This document shows positions 11,604 to 24,000 of a stretch of DNA of 64,000 bases, in pieces. The DNA lies in NCBI GenBank assembly GCA_023213395.1, contig CM041465.1, forward strand, positions 224,509,741 through 224,573,740. Reading direction: 5' to 3'. The position numbers and the translations under genes were made by a program. Origin of the DNA: Cycas panzhihuaensis (taxonomy: Eukaryota; Cycadophyta). Under the pieces are notes generated by a model. The model ran no database searches. It was given only the letters and a program-made list of their open reading frames with translations, and was not told the origin of the DNA. Within the stretch, counting starts at the first letter, position 1, and the number at the start of each line of letters is the position of its first letter.

Positions 11604-11799
11604 ATTCCACATGAACCCTGGGAGGAAGGTGAGTAGAATGGACGCAACAAGGTGAAGGTAGGCGGGGTCTTTCCATGCCACCAAAGAATGATTTGGGAAT
11701 AAAGAAAGAGACATGACAGGAAAGGGCAACTGTTAGGCAAGTAGAAGATTGCAGGGAGGAGCATGTAGACCTAGATTTTTAATTCAACCAAGAAAATAG

Positions 11800-13063
11800 T
11801 TGAAGAGGAGACCACTTGTGAGGTTAGAGAAAGAAAAAGAACCAACACATGAAGAGAAAGAAGAAAATGAGGAGTCTATGAAATCAGAAGTAATAGGGCA
11901 ATCAACCCTAATTCAGAAAGTAGAAACCCATGAAGAAGCGGGGATAAAAGACCTAAAAGAAAATCAGAGGTATGCATTGGTTAAGGGCCTTGCCAATGAT
12001 GGAAATCTATAGTTAGATTCAAAAGTATCTACAAATCCGAAATTTTAGGCAATGGAAGCATGTATATACACTTTGAAAATTGGAGCACGTCCAGCGGAGG
12101 ATGGGACCATCCTACAGTTGAGGAGCGAACCCCTTATAATCAATACCAGAATCCTCTCTATATGATGATGGCAGAAAGAATGACCAACCCAATAGTGTCT
12201 AGACCATACACTTCAAGAGGCAACCCCTTGTAAGCAGGGAGTGTGATGGGAAATTCTCCAATAGGACATATTGGCATTAGATCAACAGTAAGTCCTAGAG
12301 GAAGTAGCCAAGGAGGATTGGTAATGTAATCACACAAAGGAGGAGGTGGTAATCAACCACCAACAGGAGGCACTGCTACCTCTGGGGTGGGGGTACGCGG
12401 AGGAATTGGGGGAGGCTATACACCACCAGTTGGCGGATTAATAGGGAATTTAACACCACCAGGCGGAGCACAATAGACAACTCCTTATGTTATTGTGCAG
12501 AATGATGTAGCCTTTGGCAATCTGTAATTTGATGGATCCAAAGATCCAGGGGATCACTTAGCATTGTTCACAAACATGCTAAAAATCAAGAGGATCGAAG
12601 ACCAAGAGGAGATCAAAGCTAGATTTTTTTTCAACTTTGTGGGGAGTTGCCATATCTTGGTATCAATACATCTCCATCCAAAATCCAACATGGGACCAGA
12701 TTCATATTCAATTTTTAGATCAATTCCAGAAATTGCATGATCCTATGGCTATTTTTCAAGCATTGGAAGAGATTTGCCAATTTCAAGATGAATTGGTGAG
12801 TGATTTTGATGGAAGAATGAGAATAATCATGAATAAGATGGATTTGACGACTCCAATTAATCTCATGCTTGCCCTAAAGCATTTTGTTTAAGGATTAGTT
12901 CCTCAATTAAAGGAGAATGTAACTTTGCATCCTATCAATAACTATGAGCAAGTACGAGAACTGACGTTGATGTTTGAAAACCAGATGAAGACGGCATATT
13001 TGCATCCCATAATGCGGATGGTGCCAAATTTCATAATGGGAGTCAGTTTTCAACTATTGGGAA
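11800..13063 (+). pseudogene. Gypsy gag relic of element C
   Basis: A Lys/Glu-rich start (11800-12010) is followed by a Gly/Pro-rich spacer (about 12340-12470) and a Retrotrans_gag-type core: DGSKDPGDHLALFTNMLK, then WGVAISWYQY and WDQIHIQFLDQFQKLHDP (about 12530-12740). Stops occur at several points, and a T-run near 12626 shifts the frame. The gag of element F has the same layout, so both are related families. Element D interrupts the sequence at 13064. Confidence 0.75.
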
Positions 13064-13274
13064 TGTTGAAAACCAAATTGAGAAAGTGAATGGTCTTCAT
13101 TGATTCATGAGAGGGAAATAGTCTCTCTTATATACAACTAATTTACATAACAAATCCAGTACATGTATGATAAGTGTTGCTTTAAGATAGAAGAGGGACA
13201 ATGACACATAACCCTTAATTTACGTAAAGATCACTATAGTACAAGTCTTAAGATAAAACATTAATATTCTAACA
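13064..13274 (-). repeat. 3' LTR of element D
   Basis: 211 bp with TGTTGA at the left and CTAACA at the right. On the minus strand the sequence preceding it reads AACATTAAGGGAGGG, a polypurine tract. Its minus-strand end, GGTTTTCAACA, is shared with the LTR at 63355-63571. Confidence 0.85.
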
Positions 13275-13369
13275 CCCTCCCTTAATGTTTTATCCTTTAT
13301 TTTTCATCCCAAGTAGATCTCTAAAATACTAAAGTTTATCTTTTGATAATGGTTTTGTGAAGATGTCTG

Positions 13370-15990
13370 CAACTTACTGATCACTACTATAATATTGAAA
13401 GTCTATGCCTTTATTCTGGACCTTCTTTCTGATGAAATGTTGATAAACTTCTATGTGTTTGGTCCTTGCATGGAAGACAGGGTTTTTGGTGAGTTTGATA
13501 ACACTTTGGTTATCACAGTAGATTGTAGTTGATTTCTAACAACTTTGATTTAGATCCTTCAGAAGTTGTCTTAACGAAATTGCTTCATAGGTTGCACTTA
13601 TTGCATCTTTATACTACGCTTTTGTTGAGGGTATGGCTATTGTTTGTTGTTTTTCACTACTCCATGATGTTACAACTGTTCCAAGATTGAAGCAATGGCC
13701 TCATGTGGACTTCCTTTCCCAAAGTTCTCCTGCCTAGTTAGAGTCAGTGAATCCAATTAAACCTGGTTTGTTTGCTTTGGTATATTGCAGTCTAAGATCT
13801 AATGTATCTTAAGATTCGTTTTGCAGCATTCCAATGAACAATCTTTGGATTGTTCATGAACCTATAAACAACTCCAACGGAAAAGGATATATTTGGTTTG
13901 GTGGCGATCAAATAAATAAGACTTTCGACAAGTTGTCTGAAGAGAGTTTCATTTACTTTATGATGATTGTCTTCATTAGCAATTAGAACACAACCTGTTT
14001 CCATGGGTGTAGCACATGGATTACATTCTTCCATATTGAACTTTTTGAGAAGATTCTTGGCATACTTAGATTGTGAGATAAAGATGCTACTTTCTGCTTG
14101 CTTAACTTTTATGCCAAGATAATAATGAAGTGTACCCCATGTCAGTCATCTCAAAGTTGCTTTCCATCTGTGTTCTCACCCAACTGACAGTCTCTCGATC
14201 ATTGTCTGCAACAATTAAATCATCTACATATACAACAATTATGGTAATCAAGTGTTTTTGTTTTTAATATAAAGACTTGGATCATCCTCACATCTACTAA
14301 AGCCTTTCTTCTAAAGATGATGATCCAATTTTGCATACTAGGTCGAGGTGCTTGTTTTAGCCCATAGAGGGCCTTTTTTAATATGCAGACCAGATATTCC
14401 CCTCCTTTCTTTTTGTATCCTAGTGGTTGTTCCATGTAGACTTCTTCACTAAGATCACCATTCAAGAAGGCACTTTTCACATCTAGTTGCACAATTTTCC
14501 ATCCATATTGTTTTGCTAGAGTTATAGTTGTACAAATAGTTATTAACTTTGCCATAGAAGCAAAGGTTTCTTCATAATAATACTTATAGTCTAAGTATAT
14601 CCTTTTGCCACAAGTTGGGCTTTGTATTTTTCAATACTTCCATCAATTTTTTTTAAAAATCCTATACAACCATTTGCAGCCTACAATAGGTTTATCTTTA
14701 GGTGGAGAAACTAATTCCCAGGTATTGTTTTGATTTATGTAGTCTATTTCTTTATCCATGTCTTCTTGCCATTCTGCTTTTTGGTAGGCTTCTTCAAAAC
14801 TTTGAGGCTCAACTGAACGAGCCAATGCTTGATGTTTTTGAGACCTAGTTCTATGCTTAAATACATCTCCTTTTACTTCTTCTATAGTTTTTAGATACCA
14901 TTTAGGTAATTTTTTTTAAAGCTATTGCCCTGTCTTTCTGCTTTAGACAATGTTTCTAGTTCTTCTTGAGATTTTGTTTCTTCGTGATCACGAGGAATTG
15001 ATTTTTCCTCAGTTGTATTGTCATCATTGGCAAATTCTACATTTTCTTCTAATATTATGCCCTTTTGAGAATAGGTACTATCTTTACTGATTAAGATACC
15101 TTCATCAAAGGTTATATCTCTGCTTACAATGTTTTTAAAAATTTTCAAATCTATGGAATGATAGGCTTTTGACTTAGTACTATACCCAACCATGATACAT
15201 TCAATGCTCTTGTAATATATTTTTGCTCTTTTTTGAGTTGGAATATGCGCATAAACATTGCTTTCAAATGTCCTTAGATGACTTATATCAGGTTTCCTGC
15301 CTGTCCATGCCTCTTCTAGAGTAATTTTGTCAAGAACTTTTGTGGGGCTTTTGTTTATTAGGTAGGTAACAGTATTGACTTCTTTAGCCCAATATATGTG
15401 AGACATCTTTTTCTTTTATCATGCATCACGTTGTTTCTGTTATAGTCCTATTCAGTCTTTCAACTACTCCATTCGATTATGGAGTATATGGAGTAGTGAT
15501 TTGTCTTCAAATGCCATGCATTTTACCAAAAAATGAAAATTCATTCAAAATATATTCTCATCCTCCATTTGTTCCAACTGTTTTGATCTTGTGTCCACTT
15601 TCCAGTTCAACTTGAGCTTTAAATTCTTTGAAGCAATCGAGAGCTTTTGATTTGCTAAAGATAAAAAATACCCAAGCCTTCCTGGTGAAATCATTTATGA
15701 ACGTGAGAAAATACCTGGCACCATTAACAAAGTTTGGTGTGATTGCTCCACATATATCACTATGAAACAATTCTATTTTTTTTTTTGTTCTCTAGTTACT
15801 TTTCTGAAATGGCGTTTTGTATTGCTTGCCTAACATGTAGCTTTTGCAGACAGAGAAATTTATTGTAAAGTTAGCAAGCAATCCATTAACCATAGTATAA
15901 GACTTTTGAGCATTTTTAACCTATCATCTGCAATATGTCCATACAGAGAATGCCAGATTTTATTATTATTGTTCTGAATAGACGTGGCAT
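13370..15990 (-). pseudogene. Copia pol fragment of element D (INT-RT-RNase H)
   Basis: On the minus strand, integrase appears first: the zinc-binding start near 15970-15850 (LYGHIADDRLKML), then MFHSDICGAITPNFVNGARY (15770) and the region after the DDE core (15406-14891). RT follows (about 14825-14220, with QLDVKSAFLNGDLSEEVYMEQ and KKALYGLKQAPR). RNase H and tail occupy about 13960-13370 (WNAAKRILRYI, then IYCDNQSVIKLTKNPVFHAR). Multiple stops and frameshifts show it is dead. A homologous, more complete pol is in element A. Confidence 0.88.
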
Positions 15991-16138
15991 AAAGATGAAA
16001 AGACAGGTAGTGGGCGGTTGGCGACAGTTGTCATTTCAAAGGAATAATGACAAAGTATGCGTATTCTCCACCACTATCGTGTAATTAAATTCATAATAAG
16101 TACGCACAATTATTCATGATTGATTAATTCCCTTTTTA

Positions 16139-17887
16139 ATGACAAGCAAAGATAGAAAACAACAATTGTTCATAGAATTCGACAACGTTGAGAAGGTAGC
16201 TATGGGTATTCCATAAGCAAACATCTCCTTCAGAGAGTTGGATGATGTTCGAATATGCACAGAGTGGCAAGTTATGCAGGAGCAAGACTAGCGAAGAATT
16301 GCCATTAGCTTAGCCGTATTCAAACAATATATAGGTTTTGTTGTTTTACCTATTGCCCCAAAATTTCTTTTCTAGTGGCAACAATGATTGCCCTTTAGGC
16401 CTTCGTGCTAGTTTTTTTTGCAGAAGTAATCGTGCATGTGACAGGGTTAGCAACAAGTGGCGACAATGTACCAAAGGAAAAACAAATTCCTTAGAGACAA
16501 GCAACATGGCCTAGGTATCTAGTTTAGGTATCAATTTTGAATTGATCAAATGGATCGCATATTTTCTATTTACTAAAGTAATTCCAGGGCAGATAAATTT
16601 GTAGGTTGTAACAAACCTTTGACCTGTGCTCTCGCAAGTCGCCAATGGAGAGAAATTTAATTTGATGAAGTTCATCTCCGAGATATTCTGACAAAATTTG
16701 TTGAAAATAAAACATGCAGGATAGATGGTGATCTATTTTCAACCCTCATTACTTCAAGGACTAATTTTTGTCCAATGCTCAAGAATTTAGTTACCGGTTC
16801 TAGAACAGAGCCAACTCAATTGACTACATGGACAAAATATTTCAATAAGGAGAATGTAGATTCACAAGACTTTTGGAAAATTTTGCATGCACAAGATATT
16901 GCTAGTGCATGGATTTAGCAAAGATGGTAGTATGTTGTACAATCATGTCCTTCAAGAGAATTAGTTAATGAGGAAGATAAAGAAGTAGAAAAGCGAGAAG
17001 AGGAGACCTTGTAGGTAAGAACACGTAGCCAAACGATTGAAGAAGAAAGAAGGAAACAAATAAAGGAGGGTAAGAAGATTGTAGAAATAGAAATAGAAGT
17101 AGGAAAAGGAGAGGAATTATAGCTAGCCACCAATGACAAGGCCATAAATACATACACAAAAATAGGCCAAAATGATTTAAAAGATTTAATAAAAGAGGCT
17201 GAGAAGAAAAGAAAACAAGAATTTATAGAAAAAGTATTGCAGGAATCGAAAGAGATATAATTCTCTAAAGATGCACAAGCTTTTGAAGAAAGGTTGGACC
17301 CTATGATGTGCAATCCTCAAAATGTCTCAGATTGGAAAACTTTTTTTCTGGCAAGTATAACTCGGCAACTAGTAATAGAGCTTGAGATTAGAACATAGAA
17401 ACTGCTGTCAAATCAAAGAGCCCTGGAACAATTGAAGGACCAACTTCATGAGGCTCAACAAAAAACTACTCTTATTAAAGAAGAACTGGATTTTTTATGC
17501 AAATTTATCATGGCATGGGTTGATGATGTTTTAGATATACAAACTTAGATGGGAAAATTTAAGGACACATTTGTTTTGCAGATTCCATAAGGACTAGAAG
17601 AAGCAATATGCAAAGTGGGTGCATGGATCTTCAAAAGATATGAAGATGCTAAGCTGCCACAGAAGTTAATAAGAAAGATTCATGTGTTGCAAAAGGAATT
17701 GATAGTTGCGAGAAACTTGATGCAAGATCTATATGATGATATCGCCGAGCTACAAACGAGTGCCTTACCAAATACAAGAGGGCTTGAAGCCGAGCAAGAT
17801 GTCTTAATTTTATATGATTTTGTCCACTCGAAAGGGTGGATACCTCCATCAAACATTATGCGACCTGATCTTACATATTTAGAATGA
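16139..17887 (+). pseudogene. Unrecognised coiled-coil ORF of element C, stop-ridden
   Basis: From ATG 16139 one frame can be followed to 17887 (about 580 codons), poorly conserved near 16330-16560 and readable after about 16640. Most of the stops after 16900 are TAG, TAA in places where Gln would fit. The product is Lys/Glu-rich, with heptad-like stretches such as EEERRKQIKEGKKIVEIEIE, LIKEAEKKRKQEFIEKVLQE and LEQLKDQLHEAQQKTTLIKE. It ends DFVHSKGWIPPSNIMRPDL. I see no membrane segment, zinc knuckle or enzyme motif. Its place between gag/pol space and the 3' LTR is that of the additional ORF of some plant gypsy elements, but I cannot assign a family. Confidence 0.55.
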
Positions 17888-18044
17888 AAATTCTTAAAAC
17901 TTACAAAGGCAAGGCAAGAGGCTTGTGACTGGGAACAATCTTCTAAACATCCTTGATTCAAAATTTTGGGGGAAGAAACAAAAGGGAAAAAATTTGAATT
18001 TTGGTCGAGTGAGTGCACTCAATAGAGCTGTGTTGTGGGAGACG

Positions 18045-18796
18045 TGTGCGACAGTTTTGAGAAAATGAAATAGAAGAGATAATGAAGAGGTATAATCAAT
18101 GGTCAGATTGCAATTGGCATACACAATCACAGTGAGGATTGCAACCAACAGGCACAATCAGAAGCTAGATTGCAATCAACAAGTGCAATCACAGTGAGGA
18201 TTGCAACCAACAGGTACAATCAAAAGCCATATTGCAATCAATAAGTGCAATCATAGTCAAGATTGCAACCAACAGGTACAATTAGGAACCATATTACAAT
18301 TAGAAAGTGCAATCATAGTCAAGATAATAATCAATAAGTACAATTGCAACCTAGTTGCAATTAGAAATCACAATTCGAACTTAGATTATACCATTAGATT
18401 ACAATCAATTAATGGATTGTAATTAGAGTCATGATTAAGAGAAGATTCAAGATAATTAGAGACACTAATTAGTTAGTTTGGCAGAAATAGGAAAGGTGGT
18501 TGAATCCGTGATTGTATAAATAATGTATTTGCCTCATGTCTTATGTCGTAGACTAAGGATTCCATCTATCTTCTTATTGTACGGCTATAGCTAATATTTT
18601 CTCTATTCGAGTTCTCTAGTTTGTACTATTCTTGGGACTACATCTGGTTGTGAGAGAACTAGATGTAGTGCTTGTTTAGATTAATGCAAATAATTGGTTC
18701 ATACTTGGAAATTGTGCTATAAATTTTGGATGTTACATGTGTACTTGTATTTCTTTAAAGAATGCTATCAATAGTTAGATAAGGAAGGCATGAGCA
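18045..18796 (+). repeat. 3' LTR of element C
   Basis: Begins TGTGCG after a GTTGTGGGAGACG purine-rich tract. It holds four ~62-bp repeat units and a TATAAATA box near 18515. It is one unit longer than the 5' LTR, which accounts for the length difference. Confidence 0.8.
18105..18352 (+). repeat. 62-bp tandem repeat in the 3' LTR of C, four units
   Basis: Unit starts at 18105, 18167, 18229 and 18291 are exactly 62 bp apart. Units share GATTGCAACCAACAGGTACA. Confidence 0.9.
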
Positions 18797-20468
18797 CACA
18801 AACTACACAAAATGACATACTGTCACAAAAAAATAAACGTTATACACTCCAATTGATCATGAATATAGGCCTTACATTAATGGAAAGTTAATGAAGGAAG
18901 ATTTCCAACAAGATATGAAGGCTTGAGTTTGAGATTGTTAGAGGGAGATATGCCCTTCAGTAATAGCAAATTTGAAATTGCTTCAATGCATGTAGATAAA
19001 AAATAAAGTTACAAGATAAAATATCAAGAAGTACAAACTCTTGGAACCATTTTTGCCAAAACAAGCCATAATAATTATCATGATAATAATATCACAATGG
19101 ATTTGCAACAATTTGAATCCTCCATAAAGTCTCACCTTAGTGATGCCAAAAACATAAAAGTTAGTTAAAGAAAACAAAATAAAAGCTATCATGCATACTC
19201 ATTAGAATTGATTTCCAACAAACAAGGCCCTATGCATGGGTTGGTATTTTGCACACATATTGCTTTGGTTTCAAATACGATGATGAAAAGATAGAAAATC
19301 TCATGCATTTTACGATAATCTATGGAAAATATTGGGATTTAAGAATATTTGTATTGCTCTAGTAAATGAACAAATAATAAATTATAATGCATGCATTTCC
19401 AATAATCAACATGTGAGTTAGGCCATAAAAGTGAAACATTTGTTTTATAATATGCTTTTAATCTCCAACATAACTTGTGGAATGCTTACATTCTCATAGT
19501 TTATTGTATGACATAATCCAATAATGTTTTGTGTTGTTGTGGGTATAAAACAATAATTCAAATTAGTGTTCATTCAAAATAAGAAACTAGTAACTAGGGA
19601 GAAACATATTTTATGATAATTAACAAGTATTTATATTCCATAAGATCATAACTAATAACTTGATATGATACATCTCTTAAGCATTAAAGTTAGAATGGAG
19701 GCACTTCCATAAAAGATATAAGCTCTTTTTGGTTAGTTAAGACCTATGATTTAATCCAATGCTCTTAGCTAGAAAAGCTTGTGATTGAGTTGAAACTTTT
19801 TTGAGGTTGCAACATAATTGATGATGTTAAAGAATTGTGAGTCATTATGATTCATTGTACATTCCTATTTTATTGTTATGTCTAGGAAATATTTGAACTT
19901 GTAATGTCTTTGTCATGTCAATAGACAATTTGCTTTTGATTTCATCATCTTATTTTGTTTAATGAAAGTTGAACAATCCTTGCGGGCATGGCTATCGAGT
20001 TTGTTAACCTACCTAGTGGTGTTTGCAAGTTGGGTTTGACCTTGAACTTGATTCTTAGGTTCCTATTTTGGGTTCGCTTTGATTTGGCCTAGTGTTTGCC
20101 TAACTAAGCACCGATCGAATCCTAATTGCTCTAGTTGAACTTAGTGGAATCTAGTCAAACTCAAGGAACATGCATATGAATCCATGTGTGACACTTCAAC
20201 TGAAAAAATTGTAGAAAAACTAATAAAAAAACCCAAAAACAATATTTAAATGCTAGAAGTAGAGTGCCTAAGTGTTTTATTAACAAAAAAAATGCTCATT
20301 TGAAGCAAGCAATGAAAAGAGAAAACATGTGCAAATCATATTGCACTTTGAGAAACACCCATTCTCCCACCCTTGAAAAAAATTGTTGCACTTGAATCCA
20401 TGAACCCTAATTTTGGAGGAAGGAATTGGGTTTTTCAAACACCTGATTCAACAAACCTATAAATCCAA
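18797..20468. other. Intronic spacer between C and E
   Basis: AT-rich, no coding signal, paired LTR or tandem repeat recognised on either strand. Confidence 0.5.
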
Positions 20469-20473
20469 CAACC

Positions 20474-20977
20474 TGTTGGATGTGAAGCCAATTCAGGTTT
20501 CCAACATGATGATTGAACAACTATTGTGTAAAATTTTCCTCGCGTTGAGTATTGCGTTGGGTGTAAAAATTATTAGGGGTCCCAAGGGCACAGGTTGTTG
20601 CCCCCTAGGCAATTGAAAGCTGCTTGTGGCCATTAGGCTGCAATATAGCCGTAGGGCATTCTAGATGCGGCCGATAGGCCGCAGATGGAGAAAAAAGATG
20701 CTTTTTGATTTTTTTGGCGTGGCTTTTTGGAACAATTTTGGAGTTGGTGTTTTTTTAATATAAGTCTGATCAAGCTATTGTATCCAAGAGATGAACAAAA
20801 AAAAGAAGGAATGTACTTCTGATCTTGTTGCTAATAAAGGAGAGACCTTTGCCTGGTGGTTTTTTTACCTTGGCACTCTGCCAAGATTTTGCTCGTAAAA
20901 ATCTGGGTTGTTCTCTTGTACTCTCTCTTGACTTCATTACTTATTTAGTGTTTGTGCATTGTTATTTTTCTCTTTCA
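20474..20977 (+). repeat. 5' LTR of element E
   Basis: 504 bp from TGTTGG to TTTCA, aligned with 25026-25458. It carries about 70 bp absent from the other LTR (near 20615-20700), which include the palindrome GCGGCCGATAGGCCGC at 20667-20682. Confidence 0.9.
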
Positions 20978-20979
20978 GT

Positions 20980-20992
20980 TGGTATCAAAGCT
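20980..20992 (+). other. Primer-binding site of element E
   Basis: TGGTATCAAAGCT two bases after the LTR; initiator tRNA-Met type. Confidence 0.88.
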
Positions 20993-21042
20993 GAGGGTTT
21001 CTTTCTCTAGCAGTTGTGCACACGATAGCAAGAAGCTGAAAA

Positions 21043-24000
21043 ATGAGTATGACCATATTTGAGATAGAGAAGTTCGATGGGTCAAACTTTGCTCTATGGA
21101 AACTAAAGATCCAAGCGATGTTGGTTAAAGATCGCTATGCTCTAGCCCTTAAGGGTTTGACAACCAAACCAACAACAATGTCTGTAGAAGACTGGGATGT
21201 TATGAATACAAAAGTTAGGGCAAATATGCATCTATCCCTAGCCGATTTAAGTTTTGTTCAATGTAGTGGAGGAGACAACAACGAAGGGGCTTTGGGCTAA
21301 GTTCAACAAGCTGTATGAAACAAAGTCATTATCAAATAGGATTTTTTTTGTAAAGACAGTTGTACAATCTGAGAATGAAGGACAAAACACTTGTTGCAGA
21401 CCATTTAAATGATTTCAACACACTGATTAACAAGCTAAATTCAGTGGAAGTGAAGATGGAGGAGGAAGATAGGGCTACAACCCTACTTTGTTTGCTATCA
21501 GACTCATGGGACTAGTTGGTGATGACACTTAGCAATGCAAATCCTTCTAGAACCCTCATTTACAATGATGTGGTGATTGCATTGTTGGAAGAGGAATCGA
21601 GGTAGAAGACATCTCAAAGTGGGACTTCTAGTGATGCCCTATTTGTAAGGGGCAAGACCACAAAAAGAAATCAATCAAGTAGATCTCATTCCAGGTCGAA
21701 GTCTAAGATGCAGAAAAGGGGGAAATATTGGCATTTTGGGAAGTTTGGACATCTCAAGAAGGATTGTAGGCTACTAAAAGCAGAAGTAGGAAAAACCAGT
21801 TCACAGAGCTTAGATGCAAACATAGTTGAAAATTCAGGATCACAAGAAGATGGTGAAGTGCTTTCAACAAATTCTCGAGAACAGTTGTTGCACGCATGGC
21901 TATTGGACTTAAGGGCTTCATTCCATATGACACCACACAGGGACTGGTTCACCTCATATCAATCATGTGATGGAGGCATAGTCTACATGGGCAATAATAA
22001 CTCATGTAAGGTTGTAGGAGAAGTCAAGTTGATTTATGATGGAGCTGTTCATACCATTCAGAAAGTTTGCCATGTTTCGGGGCTGAAGAAGAACTTACTT
22101 TGGGTAAGTTCGATGAGCTGGACTATAAATACAACAGTGAAAAAGGCTATTTAAAGGACTCTAAGGGAGCTTTAGGAGTGATAAAGGTGAGAAATGTGAA
22201 CACAATCTGTATAAGCTGATTGGAGAGATTATAATTGGGGAGGCTATAGTGGTAACAACAGGTGCCATGGATTCAGTAACTTTGTGGCGTCAACGCCTAG
22301 GCCACATGAGTGAGAGAGGACTAAAGATACTACTCGATAGGAACCTTTTGCCAGGTTTAAAATCTCCTAATCTCAGTTTTTGTGAACATTGTTTGTTTGG
22401 AAAACAGAATAGGCTCTAGTTTGCTAGATGCACTACTAGAAGTTCATATTTTTTGCAGTTATTACATTCAGACTAATTTGAACCTACACCTGTAGCTTCA
22501 TTAGGAGGGTCACTGCATTTGTGTCATTCATTGATGACTACTCTCGTAAAGTATGGGTGTTTCTTGTCAAGAAGAAGTCATATGCCTCAGACTGTTTTAA
22601 GAAACTAAAAGCTCTTATAGAGAAACAGATGGGTAAGAGCATTAAGTGTCTCAGGACAGACAATGGGGTGGGGTTTTGCTCGGAGGAATTTGATCAATTT
22701 TCCAATGAGCATGGAATAAGCAGGCAAAAAACGGTTTCTGATACTCCACAACAAAATAGGGCAGCTGAGAGGATGAATCGTACCATTATGGAGTGTGCCA
22801 GGTGTTCTTAGCACTATTGGTCTGGGGCAAGAATTTTGGGTTGAGGCTGTAAATATTGCTACGTACTTAATCAATAGGTCACCCACTACAACTCTAGATG
22901 GGAAGATTCTTGAAGAGTTATGGACAGGAAAACTTGTTAATTATTCCCATTTAGTTGTCTTTGGTTGTGATGCTTATGCCCATGTCTTAGAGGAACAAAG
23001 GTCCAAGTTGGACATAAAGTCGAAGAAGCGCATTTTTCTTGGCTATGGTGATGGAACAAAAGGGTACAGGCTATGGGATACTATTGCCCACAAGCTTATC
23101 ATTAGCTGAGATGTGGCATATATCTAAAATCCATGCAAAAAGTTGAAGAACAACAAACAATAGCTATTGTACCTACGAAGGAAATAAAAGTGGAAGATGA
23201 TGCTATGGAAAAAGATGAAAATCATGAACTTGAACAATAGAGTATTGTGATTGAACATGAAGAACAACAACTTGAGCAACCATAGGTTGATGTATCTCAT
23301 TGGGTTAGGAGATTCACTAGAATATCCAAGCCACCCAAAAGGTATATTCCTGATGCACATTCAACTTTTGCGTTAGTTACTAATGTTGATGAGCCTAGCT
23401 CATTTTAGGAAGCTTGTGAGGCTAAAGATGAAAGCAAATGGTGGATTGCCATGGAGGAGGAAATGGAGGCCCTAAGTAAAACAACGTGTGGGAGCTGATG
23501 AAATTGCTCATAGGTCGCAAGGCCATAGGAAACCGGTGGGTCTTTAAGCTGAAAAGGGATGTTGATGGTGCAATTGAGCGACATAGAGCTTGATTGGTGG
23601 CTAAGGGGTATGCACAAAAATCAAGTCTAGATTTTGATGAGATCATTTCCCTAGTTGTATGCTTGAGTACTATTAGAGTTATGCTAGCTTTGGCTACTTC
23701 CCTTGACCTTGAATTGGAGCAACTTGATGTGAAGATAGCCTTTTTTGCATGGTAACCTCAATGAGGAGATTTATATGGAGTAGTCGAAAGGTTTTTTAAT
23801 AAGAGGCAAAGAGAATCTTATATGCAGGTTGAACAAATAGCTGTATGGTCTTAAACAGGCACTAAGATGTTGGTACAAACGATTTGATTCCTTCATGATG
23901 AGTCTGGGATTTAGCAGATGCGAAGCTGATCATTGTGCTTACTTTAAAAGATATGATGATGACAATTTCATTATTTTGTTGTTGTACGTTGACGAGATGT

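Larger units (their letters stand above)
13064..16010 (-). mobile_element. Element D: 5'-truncated copia nested in C
   Basis: Minus-strand element keeping its 3' LTR (13064-13274), polypurine tract and the integrase-RT-RNase H part of pol, but lacking gag, protease and the 5' LTR. The right border (near 16010) is where copia similarity fades and C resumes; it is approximate. The LTR head and tail match element L, so D and L belong to one family. The polypurine context matches element A. Confidence 0.85.
10896..18796 (+). mobile_element. Element C: gypsy-type LTR element with gag and an extra coiled-coil ORF
   Basis: Related LTRs at 10896-11586 and 18045-18796 enclose a PBS (11591), a Retrotrans_gag-like relic (11800-13063), the truncated copia D (13064-~16010) and an unrecognised coiled-coil ORF (16139-17887). 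No protease, RT, RNase H or integrase of its own is seen; they may have been lost with the truncation of D or never present. PBS resemblance to tRNA-Asp suggests the Athila/Tat group. No clear target duplication was found at the outer ends, so exact ends are approximate. Confidence 0.75.

Noticed and set aside
11544-11764. Minus-strand open frames across the LTR-gag junction of C
   Set aside because: Shadows of the LTR and leader, no domain.
10956-18352. Regularly spaced 62-bp repeats considered as a CRISPR-like array
   Set aside because: The units are contiguous and diverged along their whole length, with no constant repeat plus variable spacer, and they lie inside plant LTRs.
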